This document shows positions 1 through 9,599 of a DNA stretch of 64,000 nucleotides, in pieces. The translations under genes and the position numbers were made by a program. The DNA lies in assembly GCA_023402845.1 (NCBI GenBank), contig JAEYFP010000039.1, positions 82,112-146,111 of the forward strand, read 5' to 3'. Every line of letters starts with the position of its first letter. Position 1 is the first letter of the stretch. This DNA is from Bacillota bacterium. Its GTDB lineage: Bacteria > Bacillota > Clostridia > Lachnospirales > Lachnospiraceae. Below the pieces are notes generated by a model. It was not told the DNA's origin. It saw only the letters and a list, made by a program, of their open reading frames with translations, and ran no database searches.

Positions 1-1656
1 ACGGAGACGATATTTGAACTGATTATTCCGATGATTATGGCGGATATTATTGATGTGGGGATCATACGCGGGGATCACAATTATATTCTTTTTAAGGGGC
101 TGCAGATGGTTGCCTGTGCGCTTATTTCCTTAGTTCTGGGGATTTTGTACGCAAAATATACCGCTGCCTGCGGCAATGGAATCGGAGCGGCGATCAGGGC
201 GGCAGAGTTTCAGAAAATGCAGACCTATTCCTTTTCCAATACAGATAAATTCAGTATTTCGTCGCTTGTCACAAGGCTGACGAGCGATGTTACGACAGTC
301 CAGAACTCTATTACAAACGGCCTGCGGCCGGGGTTTCGTGCCCCACTGATGATATTGATTGCGATTTTTCTTTCGTTTAAGCTGAATGCAGCACTTGCAG
401 TTGTATTTCTGATTGCAGCTCCGGTGCTTGGCATTTTTTTATTTTTTATCATTAAAAAGGTTCGCCCGCTTTATACGAGAATGCAGGTGGCGATAGATTA
501 TGTAAATCGAATCATACAAGAAAATCTGACGGCAATTCGGGTTGTGAAGGCCTATGTAAGGGAAGACTATGAAATCGAGAAGTTTGAAGAGGTAAACGGA
601 AATTTGAAGGATACTTCCGAAAAGGCGTTTTCTCTTGCCGTATTAAATATGCCGGCATTTCAGCTTGTCATGTACGCGACAATCCTGTGCATTCTCTGGT
701 TTGGCGGAAATCTTGTTATGATCGGCGGCATGCAGGTCGGAAGCCTCACAAGCTTTTTAAGTTATGTACTGCAGGTGCTCAACTCCCTGATGATGTTTTC
801 CAATGTATTTTTGATGTTTACACGTGCACTGACATCATGGAAACGGATTTCCCAGGTGCTTGAGGAAGAGCCTGCAATTACGGATACGCGGGCGCGGGCA
901 CTTACAGTCGAAAGCGGCAGCATCACATTTGAACATGTGTATTTTAAATATAAGGAAACAGCGCAGGAATTTGTGCTGTCGGACATTTCTCTGAAGATTC
1001 TGCCGGGGCAGACAATCGGTATCATCGGGTCTACGGGATCTTCTAAGAGCACGCTCGTTCAGTTGATTCCGCGGCTTTATGAAGCGGATGCCGGCATGAT
1101 TTTCATTGATGGGCATCCGATTTATGAATTTACACAGGCACATCTGCGTGATTCCATTGCGATGGTACTGCAAAAGAATACTCTTTTTTCCGGAACGGTC
1201 AAGGAGAACCTTTTATGGGGCAGACAAAATGCAACAATGGAGGAAATCGGACGCGCCTGTAAAATTGCATGTGTCGATGAGTTTATCGACAGGCTCGAGA
1301 ACGGTTATGATACGGAGCTTGGTCAGGGCGGCGTGAATGTTTCGGGCGGGCAGAAGCAGAGGATCTGTATCGCACGGGCAATTTTGAAGGAACCCAAGGT
1401 GCTGATTCTGGACGATTCGACGAGTGCCGTGGATACGGCGACTGAGACAAAAATTAAGGAGGGGCTTTTGAAGGAACTGCCGGACATGACAAAAATTATC
1501 GTCGCACAGCGAATGACTTCGGTCATGGATGCGGATCAGATTGTAATTTTGGACGACGGCAGAATTAACGCAATCGGAACACATGAGACATTGCTGAAAG
1601 AAAATGAGATTTATCAGGATATTTATTATTCACAGCAGCAGGGAGGAAATTTGTGA
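1..1656 (+). CDS. ABC exporter subunit with degenerate ATPase site (5' truncated)
   Basis: The reading frame is open from base 1, so the N-terminus lies outside the window; 551 residues are visible. The first ~300 carry the hydrophobic segments of a type I exporter transmembrane domain, followed by an ABC ATPase domain. Walker A reads GSTGSSKST (visible residues ~343-351), the signature is VSGGQKQR, Walker B is VLILDDSTSA with Asp where the catalytic Glu normally sits, and the H-loop His is Gln (AQRMTS). These substitutions mark the degenerate half of a heterodimeric exporter (TM287/288, BmrC/D type). The next gene overlaps by one base (TGATG), has a complete site, and should be the partner. 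Exported substrate (drug, peptide or lipid) cannot be told from sequence. Confidence 0.93.
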   Translation, partial: TETIFELIIPMIMADIIDVGIIRGDHNYILFKGLQMVACALISLVLGILYAKYTAACGNGIGAAIRAAEFQKMQTYSFSNTDKFSISSLVTRLTSDVTTVQNSITNGLRPGFRAPLMILIAIFLSFKLNAALAVVFLIAAPVLGIFLFFIIKKVRPLYTRMQVAIDYVNRIIQENLTAIRVVKAYVREDYEIEKFEEVNGNLKDTSEKAFSLAVLNMPAFQLVMYATILCILWFGGNLVMIGGMQVGSLTSFLSYVLQVLNSLMMFSNVFLMFTRALTSWKRISQVLEEEPAITDTRARALTVESGSITFEHVYFKYKETAQEFVLSDISLKILPGQTIGIIGSTGSSKSTLVQLIPRLYEADAGMIFIDGHPIYEFTQAHLRDSIAMVLQKNTLFSGTVKENLLWGRQNATMEEIGRACKIACVDEFIDRLENGYDTELGQGGVNVSGGQKQRICIARAILKEPKVLILDDSTSAVDTATETKIKEGLLKELPDMTKIIVAQRMTSVMDADQIVILDDGRINAIGTHETLLKENEIYQDIYYSQQQGGNL

Positions 1657-3515
1657 TGCCAAAACCTACAGCCAATGTCAGACCGGAAAATGCAAAAAAG
1701 ACACTGCTTCATTTATTCCGCTATTTGGGCCATCACAAGGCGGAATTGTCTGTGATTATTCTGTTTGTATGCATCAATGCCGCAGCCGGAGTAGCCGGTA
1801 CTTACTTGCTGAAAACAGTAATCAATGACACGATTATTCCTGGCGATCTCCAAAAGCTTGTATGGATGATCAGCTTGATGGGGCTGATCTATGCGGCCGG
1901 CGTGGTGGCATGCCTGATCTACAATAAGCTTATGGTACGGATTTCTCAAAAAGTTGTTTCAGAAATCAGGAGTGATCTGTTCAGCCATACGCAAAAGCTC
2001 CCCCTGCGCTATTTTGATTCCCATACGCATGGGGAACTGATGAGTCATTTTACAAATGACGTCGACACAATCTCCGAGGCGCTCAACAACAGCTTTACAC
2101 TTGTCATTCAGAGTTTTATTACATCCGTCGGGACGATTGTTATGCTATTTGTGCTGAGCTGGCAGATGTCGTTTATCGTCGTTGCTTTTTTGGTAATCAT
2201 GCTATTATATATCAGTCATAATGGAAAGCTGAGTAAGCGGTATTTTTCGGATCAGCAGAAAAATCTCGGTGCCGTTAACGGCTTCGTGGAAGAAATGGTT
2301 GCCGGTCAGAAGGTTGAAAAAATTTTTAATCACGAGGCGCAGGATTTTGAAAAATTCAATGTGCTCAATGAAAAGCTGCGCGGTGCATCTACAAAGGCAT
2401 TTACGTATTCTGCCAAAACAATTCCGACGATTGTGGCATTATCTTATGTAAATTACGCCATCTCTGCCTGTGTGGGGGGTCTGTTTGTGCTGGCTGGGCT
2501 GACGGATATCGGAACGCTGGCCTCTTACTTAGTCTATGTACGTCAGAGTGCAATGCCGATGAACCAGTTTACCATGCAGTTGAACGCGCTGATGGTGGCA
2601 CTTGCCGGAGCAGAAAAGGTGTTTCTGATGATGGAAGAGGAGCAGGAGACTGATGAAGGAACAGTAACATTAAAAAGAGTACGGAAAAATGCGGATGGGA
2701 CGCTTACCGAGAGTGAAATCTATACCGGTGATTTTGCATGGAAGCTGCCGGGAGCAGGGGAAGCGTTTGCTTATGTTCCGTTAAAAGGTGATGTGCGCTT
2801 TCACGATGTTATTTTCGGTTATACGAAAGAGCATCCGATTTTAAACGGAATCAACCTGTTTGCAAAACCGGGGCAGAAAATTGCTTTTGTGGGCTCAACG
2901 GGCGCCGGGAAAACGACGATTATCAACTTAATCAACCGTTTCTATGAAATTGAAAGCGGTCAGATTACTTATGACGGAATTGATATTAAAGAAATCAGAA
3001 AGGCGGATTTACGCCGTTCGATTTCAGTCATTATTCAGGATACGCACTTATTTACAGGAACAATTTCCGAAAATATCCGCTATGGAAGGCTAAGAGCAAG
3101 TGAAGAGGATATCAGGAATGCTGCGCTGCTGGCAAACGCCCATTCGTTTATTAAAAGGCTGCCAAACGGCTATGATACGCTTTTAGAGAGTGACGGGGCG
3201 AATCTGTCCCAGGGGCAGAGGCAGCTTTTGGCAATTGCGCGTGCGGCGATCTCCCAGCCGCCTGTGCTCGTGATGGATGAGGCGACAAGTTCGGTCGATA
3301 CAAGGACCGAAAAGCTGATCGAGAAGGGGATGGATACAATTATGGAGGACCGCACGGTGTTCGTCATCGCACACAGGCTTTCTACAGTTCGCAATTCCAA
3401 AGCGATTCTTGTCCTGGAGCAGGGAAGGGTAATCGAGCGCGGCGATCATGCGGAGCTGCTTGCACAGAGGGGACGTTACTATCAGCTTTACACGGGTCAA
3501 TCGGTGCTTGATTAG
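1656..3515 (+). CDS. ABC exporter subunit with canonical ATPase site
   Basis: A 619-residue fused transmembrane/ATPase exporter half. The ATG at 1656 is chosen over the in-frame GTG at 1653 because GGGAGGA (1641-1647) is then 8 nt upstream; the start overlaps the previous stop by one base, so translation is probably coupled. The ATPase domain has intact Walker A (GSTGAGKTT, residues ~413-421), signature LSQGQRQ, Walker B VLVMDEATSSVD with the catalytic Glu, and the switch His in IAHRLST. An insertion of ~50 residues (DEGTVTLKRVRK onward) separates the membrane and ATPase domains. With its degenerate neighbour it should form an asymmetric heterodimeric exporter in the plasma membrane. Confidence 0.94.
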   Translation: MPKPTANVRPENAKKTLLHLFRYLGHHKAELSVIILFVCINAAAGVAGTYLLKTVINDTIIPGDLQKLVWMISLMGLIYAAGVVACLIYNKLMVRISQKVVSEIRSDLFSHTQKLPLRYFDSHTHGELMSHFTNDVDTISEALNNSFTLVIQSFITSVGTIVMLFVLSWQMSFIVVAFLVIMLLYISHNGKLSKRYFSDQQKNLGAVNGFVEEMVAGQKVEKIFNHEAQDFEKFNVLNEKLRGASTKAFTYSAKTIPTIVALSYVNYAISACVGGLFVLAGLTDIGTLASYLVYVRQSAMPMNQFTMQLNALMVALAGAEKVFLMMEEEQETDEGTVTLKRVRKNADGTLTESEIYTGDFAWKLPGAGEAFAYVPLKGDVRFHDVIFGYTKEHPILNGINLFAKPGQKIAFVGSTGAGKTTIINLINRFYEIESGQITYDGIDIKEIRKADLRRSISVIIQDTHLFTGTISENIRYGRLRASEEDIRNAALLANAHSFIKRLPNGYDTLLESDGANLSQGQRQLLAIARAAISQPPVLVMDEATSSVDTRTEKLIEKGMDTIMEDRTVFVIAHRLSTVRNSKAILVLEQGRVIERGDHAELLAQRGRYYQLYTGQSVLD

Positions 3516-3541
3516 CGGATATCTTGAGGAAGGGAGCAAAT

Positions 3542-3976
3542 ATGAGAAACAGCAGTGTCAGAGAACTTTTTATCAGAGAAGAAAAAGCACGAAAGCAGCT
3601 TCTTTCACCGGTGCTGTCGGAAAATGGGCTGACGCCCGGACAGGGGCAGGCAGGTATTTTAAACACGCTTCTAAAAGAGGATGGTCTGAGTCAGAAGGAA
3701 CTTGCGAAGCGCTGCCATATGGATACCACAACAATGTCGCGCAATATTGACAATCTGGAAAAGCTGGGACTCTTAAGAAGGGAAACCAATCCGAAAAGCA
3801 GGCGTTCCATTCGTATTTGTCTGACGGAAACCGGTGGAAAAAAGGCTGTGAATATCCGAACGGCATTTACCTTGTTTGAAAGCGTGCTGAGAAAGAATAT
3901 TTCAGAGGAGGAAATGAAGCTGTTCGAATCCACGCTCCGGAAAATATGTGAGAATCTTGAGGAAAACAGTCTCTGA
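3542..3976 (+). CDS. MarR family transcriptional regulator
   Basis: A 144-residue winged-helix protein of typical MarR size. Residues ~30-100 hold the helix-turn-helix (QKELAKRCHMDTTTMSRNID) followed by the wing (RRETNPKSRRS), flanked by dimerisation helices. The ATG at 3542 is preceded by AGGAAGGGA (3527-3535); an in-frame TTG at 3524 is a poorer start. It lies 26 bases downstream of the exporter pair on the same strand, so it is probably the last gene of the same operon and a likely autoregulator of the exporter in response to a small ligand. The ligand is unknown. Confidence 0.9.
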   Translation: MRNSSVRELFIREEKARKQLLSPVLSENGLTPGQGQAGILNTLLKEDGLSQKELAKRCHMDTTTMSRNIDNLEKLGLLRRETNPKSRRSIRICLTETGGKKAVNIRTAFTLFESVLRKNISEEEMKLFESTLRKICENLEENSL

Positions 3977-4093
3977 TGCGGCATGTAAAAAGCGTGCAAA
4001 AAGTGATAAATGGCTTTGCATCTCCTTTGCGGGATGATAAAATTAAACCAAGGAAGAAGGAAAAAATATAAAATCACGAAGGAGGATATTCTC

Positions 4094-6142
4094 ATGAGGT
4101 CAATTAAGGTACGAATGCTGGTGTTCATTTTATCAATTGTTATTCTGGCGATAGGGGTATTGATGCTGAGCAGTGATTCTGCAAGCCGCGGAATTATTAC
4201 CGAGCAGATGTCCAGGCAGATGGACAGCGAACTGCGCGGACAGGCAAATGAGATCATTGCCGAGCTGGAGGGTGTAGCGACGATCGCACAGAGTCTTTCT
4301 AAGTTTGTAGGAAGTACCTATCAGGATACGACCCTGACTGCCTATGAAACTGTGCTGAAGAATACTATTTTTACCGATGAGCTCGTGAGCGGAAGCGGTA
4401 TCTGGTTCGAGCCGAATGTTTATGATCCTTCGGAGACATATATAGGGCCGTATGCCTACAAGGACGGTGGGGATGCAGTCATTACATATGATTATAGTAA
4501 TGAGGAATATAATTATTTCCAATATGAATTTTATACAAACGCGAAAAATTCTTCGGGAGAAGCCGTTTTTACGGATCCTTATTATGATGAGACATCAGAC
4601 AGTGTGATGTCGTCCTGTTCCGTTCCTATTTTTAACGAGAGCGGAGAATTTATAGGAGTGATTACCGCGGATATTATTTTATCCACGCTGCAGGATATGG
4701 TCGGTGCTATTCGTGTCGGGGAGACCGGCAGTGCATTTTTGCTGAACAGTGAAGGGATCTATATCAGCAGCGCTGATGAAGAAAAGCAGATGGATCTGAA
4801 TATTACGGCGGAAAGTAATGCCTCACTTGCTAAGGCCGGTGCCTACATCATGGAAAATGAAAGCGGAGACACCACTTATACAGCGGAGGCAGCGACGTAC
4901 CATCTATACTTTACGACACTTAGCGGCTTTGGCTGGCATTTGTGCATTCAGATGGATCAAAGCGAGCTGGACCAGCCGGTCCAGATGCTCAGGCTGAAAA
5001 TGTTTGCTATCGGAATTGCCGCCTTGCTGCTTGTCATTCTTGTCGTACTGTGGCAGGTAGGATATATCACAAAAAATGTGAAAAGAGTCAATGAATTTAC
5101 AGGCCGGCTGGCAGAAGGTGATTTTACGGTGGACGGCATTGAATTGAAGGCAAAGGATGAAATCGGCAGGATGAGTGAGTCGATGAATCAGATGTACCGA
5201 AATAATAAAACCGTGATCGGCAGGATTTCCGAACATTCCGAAATCCTGGATGCGGCGGCAGGGGAACTGTCGTCGGCTGCGACCAGACTGGAGGAACAGT
5301 TCGGGCAGATTAAAACACTGATGACCGGTGTTAATGGCAATATGATGTCTACGAGTGCCGCCACGGAGGAGGTCAATGCTTCCGTGGAGGAGGTGAATTC
5401 ATCGATCGGCATTCTTGTGGGCGAGACAGGGCAGAGCGAGAAGCTTTCGGGAGAAATAAAGCAGCGGGCGGAGGAGATCAAGCGCTCCAGTCAGAAATCA
5501 AGCGAGGAGTCGATCCGGCTTTCCGGCCAATATCAGAAGAATGTGGAGGAAAGCATCGAAAATGCAAAGATTGTAGAATCAATCGGTATGCTTGCGGATG
5601 TCATCGCAGGAATTGCGGATCAGATTAACCTGCTTTCACTGAATGCATCAATTGAAGCGGCACGTGCCGGCGAGCAGGGAAGGGGCTTTGCCGTTGTGGC
5701 AGGCGAGATCGGCAAGCTGGCAGGGGATACGGCAAATGCAGTCAGTGAGATCAAGGATACGATTACGAAGATACGGACATCCTTTGACGGTTTAATCCAT
5801 GACACAACGGAGTTGCTGCGGTTTGTGACGGATACGGTTACACCGGATTATCAGTCCTTTGTCAACGCGGCGGCGCAGTACGGAAACGATGCGGATTCTA
5901 TCAGGGAAAGCACGATGAATATTTCTGGGCTGACGGAGCATATCGAAAAAATTGTCAATGAGGTGGCCGAAGCCGTTTCGAGCATTGCAGAATCCTCGCA
6001 GGAGGTTGCATCCAGCAGTGCAACGATTGTAGAAGCGCTTGACGGCGCATCCGGAGTAGTCGGTCAGGTAAATGAAAAGGCGGAGGAGCAGGCATTGATT
6101 TCGTCTGATCTGACAAACGTAGTTTCCCGGTTTAAGCTGTAG
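4094..6142 (+). CDS. Methyl-accepting chemotaxis protein with dCache sensor
   Basis: A 682-residue chemoreceptor. The ATG at 4094 follows AAGGAGGAT (4079-4087). Order: transmembrane helix at ~8-27, large extracellular double-Cache-like sensor (~35-300, with WFEPNVYDP and FTDPYYDE typical of Cache lobes), second transmembrane helix (~305-330), HAMP linker (~332-385), then a long coiled-coil cytoplasmic rod. The hairpin tip (LLSLNASIEAARAGEQGRGF, around residue 512) is the conserved CheA/CheW contact site. Cache receptors often bind amino acids or organic acids, but the ligand is not readable. No chemotaxis or flagellar gene lies nearby, and it is closed by its own terminator, so it is likely monocistronic. 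Confidence 0.93.
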   Translation: MRSIKVRMLVFILSIVILAIGVLMLSSDSASRGIITEQMSRQMDSELRGQANEIIAELEGVATIAQSLSKFVGSTYQDTTLTAYETVLKNTIFTDELVSGSGIWFEPNVYDPSETYIGPYAYKDGGDAVITYDYSNEEYNYFQYEFYTNAKNSSGEAVFTDPYYDETSDSVMSSCSVPIFNESGEFIGVITADIILSTLQDMVGAIRVGETGSAFLLNSEGIYISSADEEKQMDLNITAESNASLAKAGAYIMENESGDTTYTAEAATYHLYFTTLSGFGWHLCIQMDQSELDQPVQMLRLKMFAIGIAALLLVILVVLWQVGYITKNVKRVNEFTGRLAEGDFTVDGIELKAKDEIGRMSESMNQMYRNNKTVIGRISEHSEILDAAAGELSSAATRLEEQFGQIKTLMTGVNGNMMSTSAATEEVNASVEEVNSSIGILVGETGQSEKLSGEIKQRAEEIKRSSQKSSEESIRLSGQYQKNVEESIENAKIVESIGMLADVIAGIADQINLLSLNASIEAARAGEQGRGFAVVAGEIGKLAGDTANAVSEIKDTITKIRTSFDGLIHDTTELLRFVTDTVTPDYQSFVNAAAQYGNDADSIRESTMNISGLTEHIEKIVNEVAEAVSSIAESSQEVASSSATIVEALDGASGVVGQVNEKAEEQALISSDLTNVVSRFKL

Positions 6143-6157
6143 GCATGCTGTAGACAC

Positions 6158-6193
6158 CTGATACCGTGATGCGATACTGCATCACGGTATCAG
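6158..6193 (+). terminator. Perfect 15-bp hairpin after chemoreceptor
   Basis: CTGATACCGTGATGC (6158-6172) pairs perfectly with 6179-6193 around a 6-base loop, 15 bases after the chemoreceptor stop codon. The run after the stem is only moderately T-rich, so it could be a weak intrinsic terminator or an mRNA-stabilising 3' hairpin. Confidence 0.65.
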
Positions 6194-6433
6194 ATTGTCA
6201 GTCTCTATTCCTTTCTGGTTCATCTTTGATTTCAGTTCATCCATTTTTCTCACAAATCAGTCCCGCATCATATTAAAGCTCTTAAATAATGAATTGGATT
6301 TTAAATATGGAAGGGTTAGATTTTCCATGTACGGAGTGATTCATATATGTTTCAATAATATCATCAGAAAAAGCAAAACCTAGGAAAATGCAATCTGAAA
6401 ACTAAAATATTATAAGATCGGGGAGGTTTCATC

Positions 6434-7807
6434 ATGGTAAAAAAAACGATTACAATGTTACTTGCTTGCACGATGACAATGCTTGCGGGGTGCGGCTCGG
6501 CAAATCAAAATGCCGATTTAAGCAAAGATACTTCTGCATCAGCAAAAGCAGCAGAAGAGACAGCAGATAGTACGGAGACTGAAGAGGCGGCACCGGCTGC
6601 CGGAGAAGTTCGGGAGCTGACATTGCTGATTGATGCAACAAATGCTAAAAATGCAGGCTATGCGGCGATAGCTGCACTTGCGGAAGAACAATTGGGAATT
6701 AAGATTACAATGGAGACGACTCCGGGCGGTTCCGAGGGTGATAATATCGTAAAGACCAGATTGGCATCCGGTGATATGGCTGATTTGTGTGTATATAATT
6801 CAGGCGCACTTTTAGAAGTGCTGAATCCCTCTGAATATTTTACGGATATTACAAATGAGGATTTTGCAAGCCGTATTGATGATTCCTATAAAAGGGCAGT
6901 GTCCGCAGATGGAGTTGTTTATGGAATTCCATTCTCATCTTCAAGAGCGGAAGGAATTATGTATAATAAATCGATGTATGAGAAGTATGGATTAGAAGTT
7001 CCCAAAACATGGGATGAGTTTATTTCAAACTGTGACGTGTTGAAGGAAGCTGGTGAAATCGCTATTCTGGGGGCTTTTGCTGATTCGTGGACAACTCAGA
7101 TTTGTTTTTTGGGCGATGCCTATAACCTTGTAACTAATAATCCTGATTTTGCGGCCTCCTTTGATGCAGGTGAAGCAAAATGGGCCACAACTCCGGAAGC
7201 ATTGCGAAGCTTTGAAAAGCTAGCCGATACTTCTAAGTATTATAACGAAGATTATCTTGCAACTACCAACAGTGACGGGGCTGAAATTATGGCCAGTGGG
7301 GGTGCTGCTCACTATTTCTCACTATCCAATACACTGTCTACAATTTATAATTTAACCGGAACAACGGATGAAGTTGACAATCTTGGGTATTTTCCGGTTC
7401 CGAGTGATGATGCTTCCGTAAATGGTATGACCATGTGGTATCCGGTTGCGATTTATGGGAACAAGAATAGTGAAAAGCAGGATTTAATTAAGGAGTTTAT
7501 GTCATTCTACATTTCGGATGAGGCATTAAATGCATATGTTGAAGCAAGCTATCCTGATGGTCCGTTCTGTGTAAAGGACTATGAGATGCCGGATAAAGCT
7601 TATTCGGCAGTGGTAAATGACATTATGCCATATTTTAATGACGGTAAGATTTCGCCGGCACTGGAATATATCAGCCGTGTGAAGGGAGCTGACTGCGCAG
7701 CCATCTGTCAGGAACTGGGTTCAGGACAGACAACGGCATTAGAAGCCGCAGAGAAGTATGATAAAGACTGCGAGAAACAGGCCACACAATTAGGGTTAAA
7801 CTGGTAA
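6434..7807 (+). CDS. ABC sugar-type solute-binding lipoprotein
   Basis: A 457-residue extracellular solute-binding protein, family 1 (CUT1 class). The N-terminus is a lipoprotein signal peptide with lipobox LAGC (Cys20), then a low-complexity Ala/Glu/Thr linker to residue ~55 that tethers the binding domain to the membrane. The remainder has the usual bilobal pattern (LTLLIDATN, PKTWDEFISNCDVLKEAG). CUT1 binding proteins generally take oligosaccharides or glycosides rather than free pentoses. It is first in a locus with two permeases, a YesM/YesN pair, a GH78 enzyme and sugar-acid enzymes, so its ligand is probably a plant-derived glycoside or sugar acid; this is inferred from context. Confidence 0.92.
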   Translation: MVKKTITMLLACTMTMLAGCGSANQNADLSKDTSASAKAAEETADSTETEEAAPAAGEVRELTLLIDATNAKNAGYAAIAALAEEQLGIKITMETTPGGSEGDNIVKTRLASGDMADLCVYNSGALLEVLNPSEYFTDITNEDFASRIDDSYKRAVSADGVVYGIPFSSSRAEGIMYNKSMYEKYGLEVPKTWDEFISNCDVLKEAGEIAILGAFADSWTTQICFLGDAYNLVTNNPDFAASFDAGEAKWATTPEALRSFEKLADTSKYYNEDYLATTNSDGAEIMASGGAAHYFSLSNTLSTIYNLTGTTDEVDNLGYFPVPSDDASVNGMTMWYPVAIYGNKNSEKQDLIKEFMSFYISDEALNAYVEASYPDGPFCVKDYEMPDKAYSAVVNDIMPYFNDGKISPALEYISRVKGADCAAICQELGSGQTTALEAAEKYDKDCEKQATQLGLNW

Positions 7808-7825
7808 TAACATTGTGATAAAATT

Positions 7826-7873
7826 TTTGGCTGTTTTAAGGGCGGGAAACGACTTTGAAACAGCCAAATTTTT
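7826..7873 (+). terminator. Intercistronic hairpin plus T-run
   Basis: TTTGGCTGTTT (7826-7836) pairs perfectly with 7858-7868 and is followed by five T (7869-7873), just before the permease ribosome site. Such partial terminators after binding-protein genes let the binding protein be made in excess over the membrane components. Confidence 0.6.
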
Positions 7874-7887
7874 AAGGAGAGACAAAT

Positions 7888-8742
7888 ATGAAATCAAAAA
7901 AAATATATTCAGGCTGGTTCATATGTCCGGCAATGCTGATTTTTGTTGTATTTTTCCTGCTGCCGATGGCAATCTCCTTTTTTTTCAGCCTGACAGTATG
8001 GGATTTTAAAAGTTTTCGATTTTGCGGATTGGATAATTATTTTACATTTTTTACGGATGCGTCTTTATATAAATCAATTAGTCACACAATGGTTTATGCC
8101 ATTTTAACTTGTGTATGCAAGCTTGTGATTGCTTTTTTTCTGGCTGTATTTTTGACGAGCGGTATTAAAACAAAAAATGTTTTGCGTTCTATTGTGTTTT
8201 TTCCTAATTTAGTCAGCACCGTTGCGGTAGGAATTACATTTTCCGCATTAATGCATCCGACAAAAGGACTGATAAATAAAGTGATTGAACTGTTTGGCGG
8301 TTCAGCCATAAACTGGCTTGGTGATCCGAATATGGCATTATACTCGGTTGCGTTAACAGACATATGGAAAGGGGTTAGTATTGCTACGGTAATTTATATT
8401 GCCGGCATGCAGTCGATAGATAAAACTTATTATGAGGCCGCATCCATAGATGGAGCAAATGCATGGCAGAGGCTGAAATCCATCACCATTCCTTTAAGCA
8501 GGCCGGCTATGAATTCAATTATTATTTTGTCATTCATTGGAGGACTTAGAAGCTTTGATTTGATTTGGTCAATGACCGGAGGCGGACCGGGTTATGCAAC
8601 AGAGGTATTAGCCTCAACGGTATATAAACAATATGCAGCAGGTTACTATGGGCTGTCTACAGCGGGAAATGTTATCATGTTTGTATTAATTGCAATCCTT
8701 GCATTTCCGTTACAGAAATTTTTATTGAGCAGGGAGGATTAA
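7888..8742 (+). CDS. ABC sugar transporter permease (MalF/UgpA type)
   Basis: A 284-residue inner-membrane permease with six predicted hydrophobic segments. The cytoplasmic EAA loop (EAASIDGANAWQRLKSITIP, ~residues 179-198) that docks the ATPase is intact. AAGGAGAG precedes the ATG. It follows the binding-protein gene across a terminator-like hairpin and is 5 bases from the second permease. No ATPase gene is present in the locus, so a shared MsmX/UgpC-type ATPase encoded elsewhere probably energises it, as is common for CUT1 importers in Firmicutes. Confidence 0.93.
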   Translation: MKSKKIYSGWFICPAMLIFVVFFLLPMAISFFFSLTVWDFKSFRFCGLDNYFTFFTDASLYKSISHTMVYAILTCVCKLVIAFFLAVFLTSGIKTKNVLRSIVFFPNLVSTVAVGITFSALMHPTKGLINKVIELFGGSAINWLGDPNMALYSVALTDIWKGVSIATVIYIAGMQSIDKTYYEAASIDGANAWQRLKSITIPLSRPAMNSIIILSFIGGLRSFDLIWSMTGGGPGYATEVLASTVYKQYAAGYYGLSTAGNVIMFVLIAILAFPLQKFLLSRED

Positions 8743-8747
8743 GCGGT

Positions 8748-9578
8748 ATGAAAGGGAAAAGATATCTGTATATCATGGGCGATATTTTGGGGATATTAGG
8801 TGCATCTATTATATTTATTATTCCATTCGCATTTATGCTGTTAAATTCGCTGAAAGATAGAAGGAGCGCAAATCAATTAAGTTTATCCTTACCTCAGGAG
8901 TGGCATTGGGAAAATTTCCTTGAAGTATTGCAAACAGGAGATTATCAAATTGTAACTGCATTTAAGAACAGTATTATTCTGGTGATAGGCTCTGTTATTT
9001 TCTTGATTATACTGGGTTCGATGGGCGGATATGTCATGCAGAGAAGAAAAGACCGCACTATGAGTATCATAAATGCCTGCTTTATGACAGGTCTGATGGT
9101 ACCGGCCGCTATTTTGCCAACAATATGGGTGTTAAAGTCAATCGGAATCTATAAATCGCTGTTTAGTATGATTATGATTGAGACAGCATTAAATTTGCCT
9201 TTTACCATCATGCTTTACAGAGGCTTTGTGTCATCTGTTCCGGTTGAACTTGAAGAAGCGGCGTACATTGACGGCTGCGGGAGATGGAGAATATTTAAGA
9301 ATATTGTATTTCCATTATTAAAGCCGGTTACTGCTACAATTATAATTATTAAAGCGGTGACAGTATTTAATGACTTTACAAATCCCCTTTATTTTTTGCC
9401 GGGCGCGAAAAATGCGACTGTCCAGTTAACACTATATAATTTTATGGGGCAATTTGAGAGCTCCTATCATCTGCTATTTGCAGATGTAATCATTATTACG
9501 ATACCAATGCTGTTATTATTTTTATTTTTTAACAAAAGAATTATTGACGGTATGGTTGCAGGTGCCGTAAAAGGATAA
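8748..9578 (+). CDS. ABC sugar transporter permease (MalG/UgpE type)
   Basis: A 276-residue second permease of the CUT1 importer. Six hydrophobic segments, with the EAA loop EEAAYIDGCGRWRIFKNIVF (~residues 168-187). The start lies 5 bases after the first permease stop, with GGGAGGAT (8732-8739) ending inside the previous gene as ribosome site. Together with the upstream permease it forms the transmembrane pore. The C-terminus (GMVAGAVKG) is typical of the MalG side of these transporters. Confidence 0.93.
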   Translation: MKGKRYLYIMGDILGILGASIIFIIPFAFMLLNSLKDRRSANQLSLSLPQEWHWENFLEVLQTGDYQIVTAFKNSIILVIGSVIFLIILGSMGGYVMQRRKDRTMSIINACFMTGLMVPAAILPTIWVLKSIGIYKSLFSMIMIETALNLPFTIMLYRGFVSSVPVELEEAAYIDGCGRWRIFKNIVFPLLKPVTATIIIIKAVTVFNDFTNPLYFLPGAKNATVQLTLYNFMGQFESSYHLLFADVIIITIPMLLLFLFFNKRIIDGMVAGAVKG

Positions 9579-9599
9579 TACAATTAAGACAAATAATAT

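Noticed and set aside
6195..6383. 62-residue open frame after the first chemoreceptor
   Set aside because: It begins right behind the hairpin, has no ribosome site, and composition is random intergenic.
7815..8009. 64-residue open frame before the permease
   Set aside because: It spans the intercistronic hairpin and runs into the permease gene in another frame with no ribosome site.
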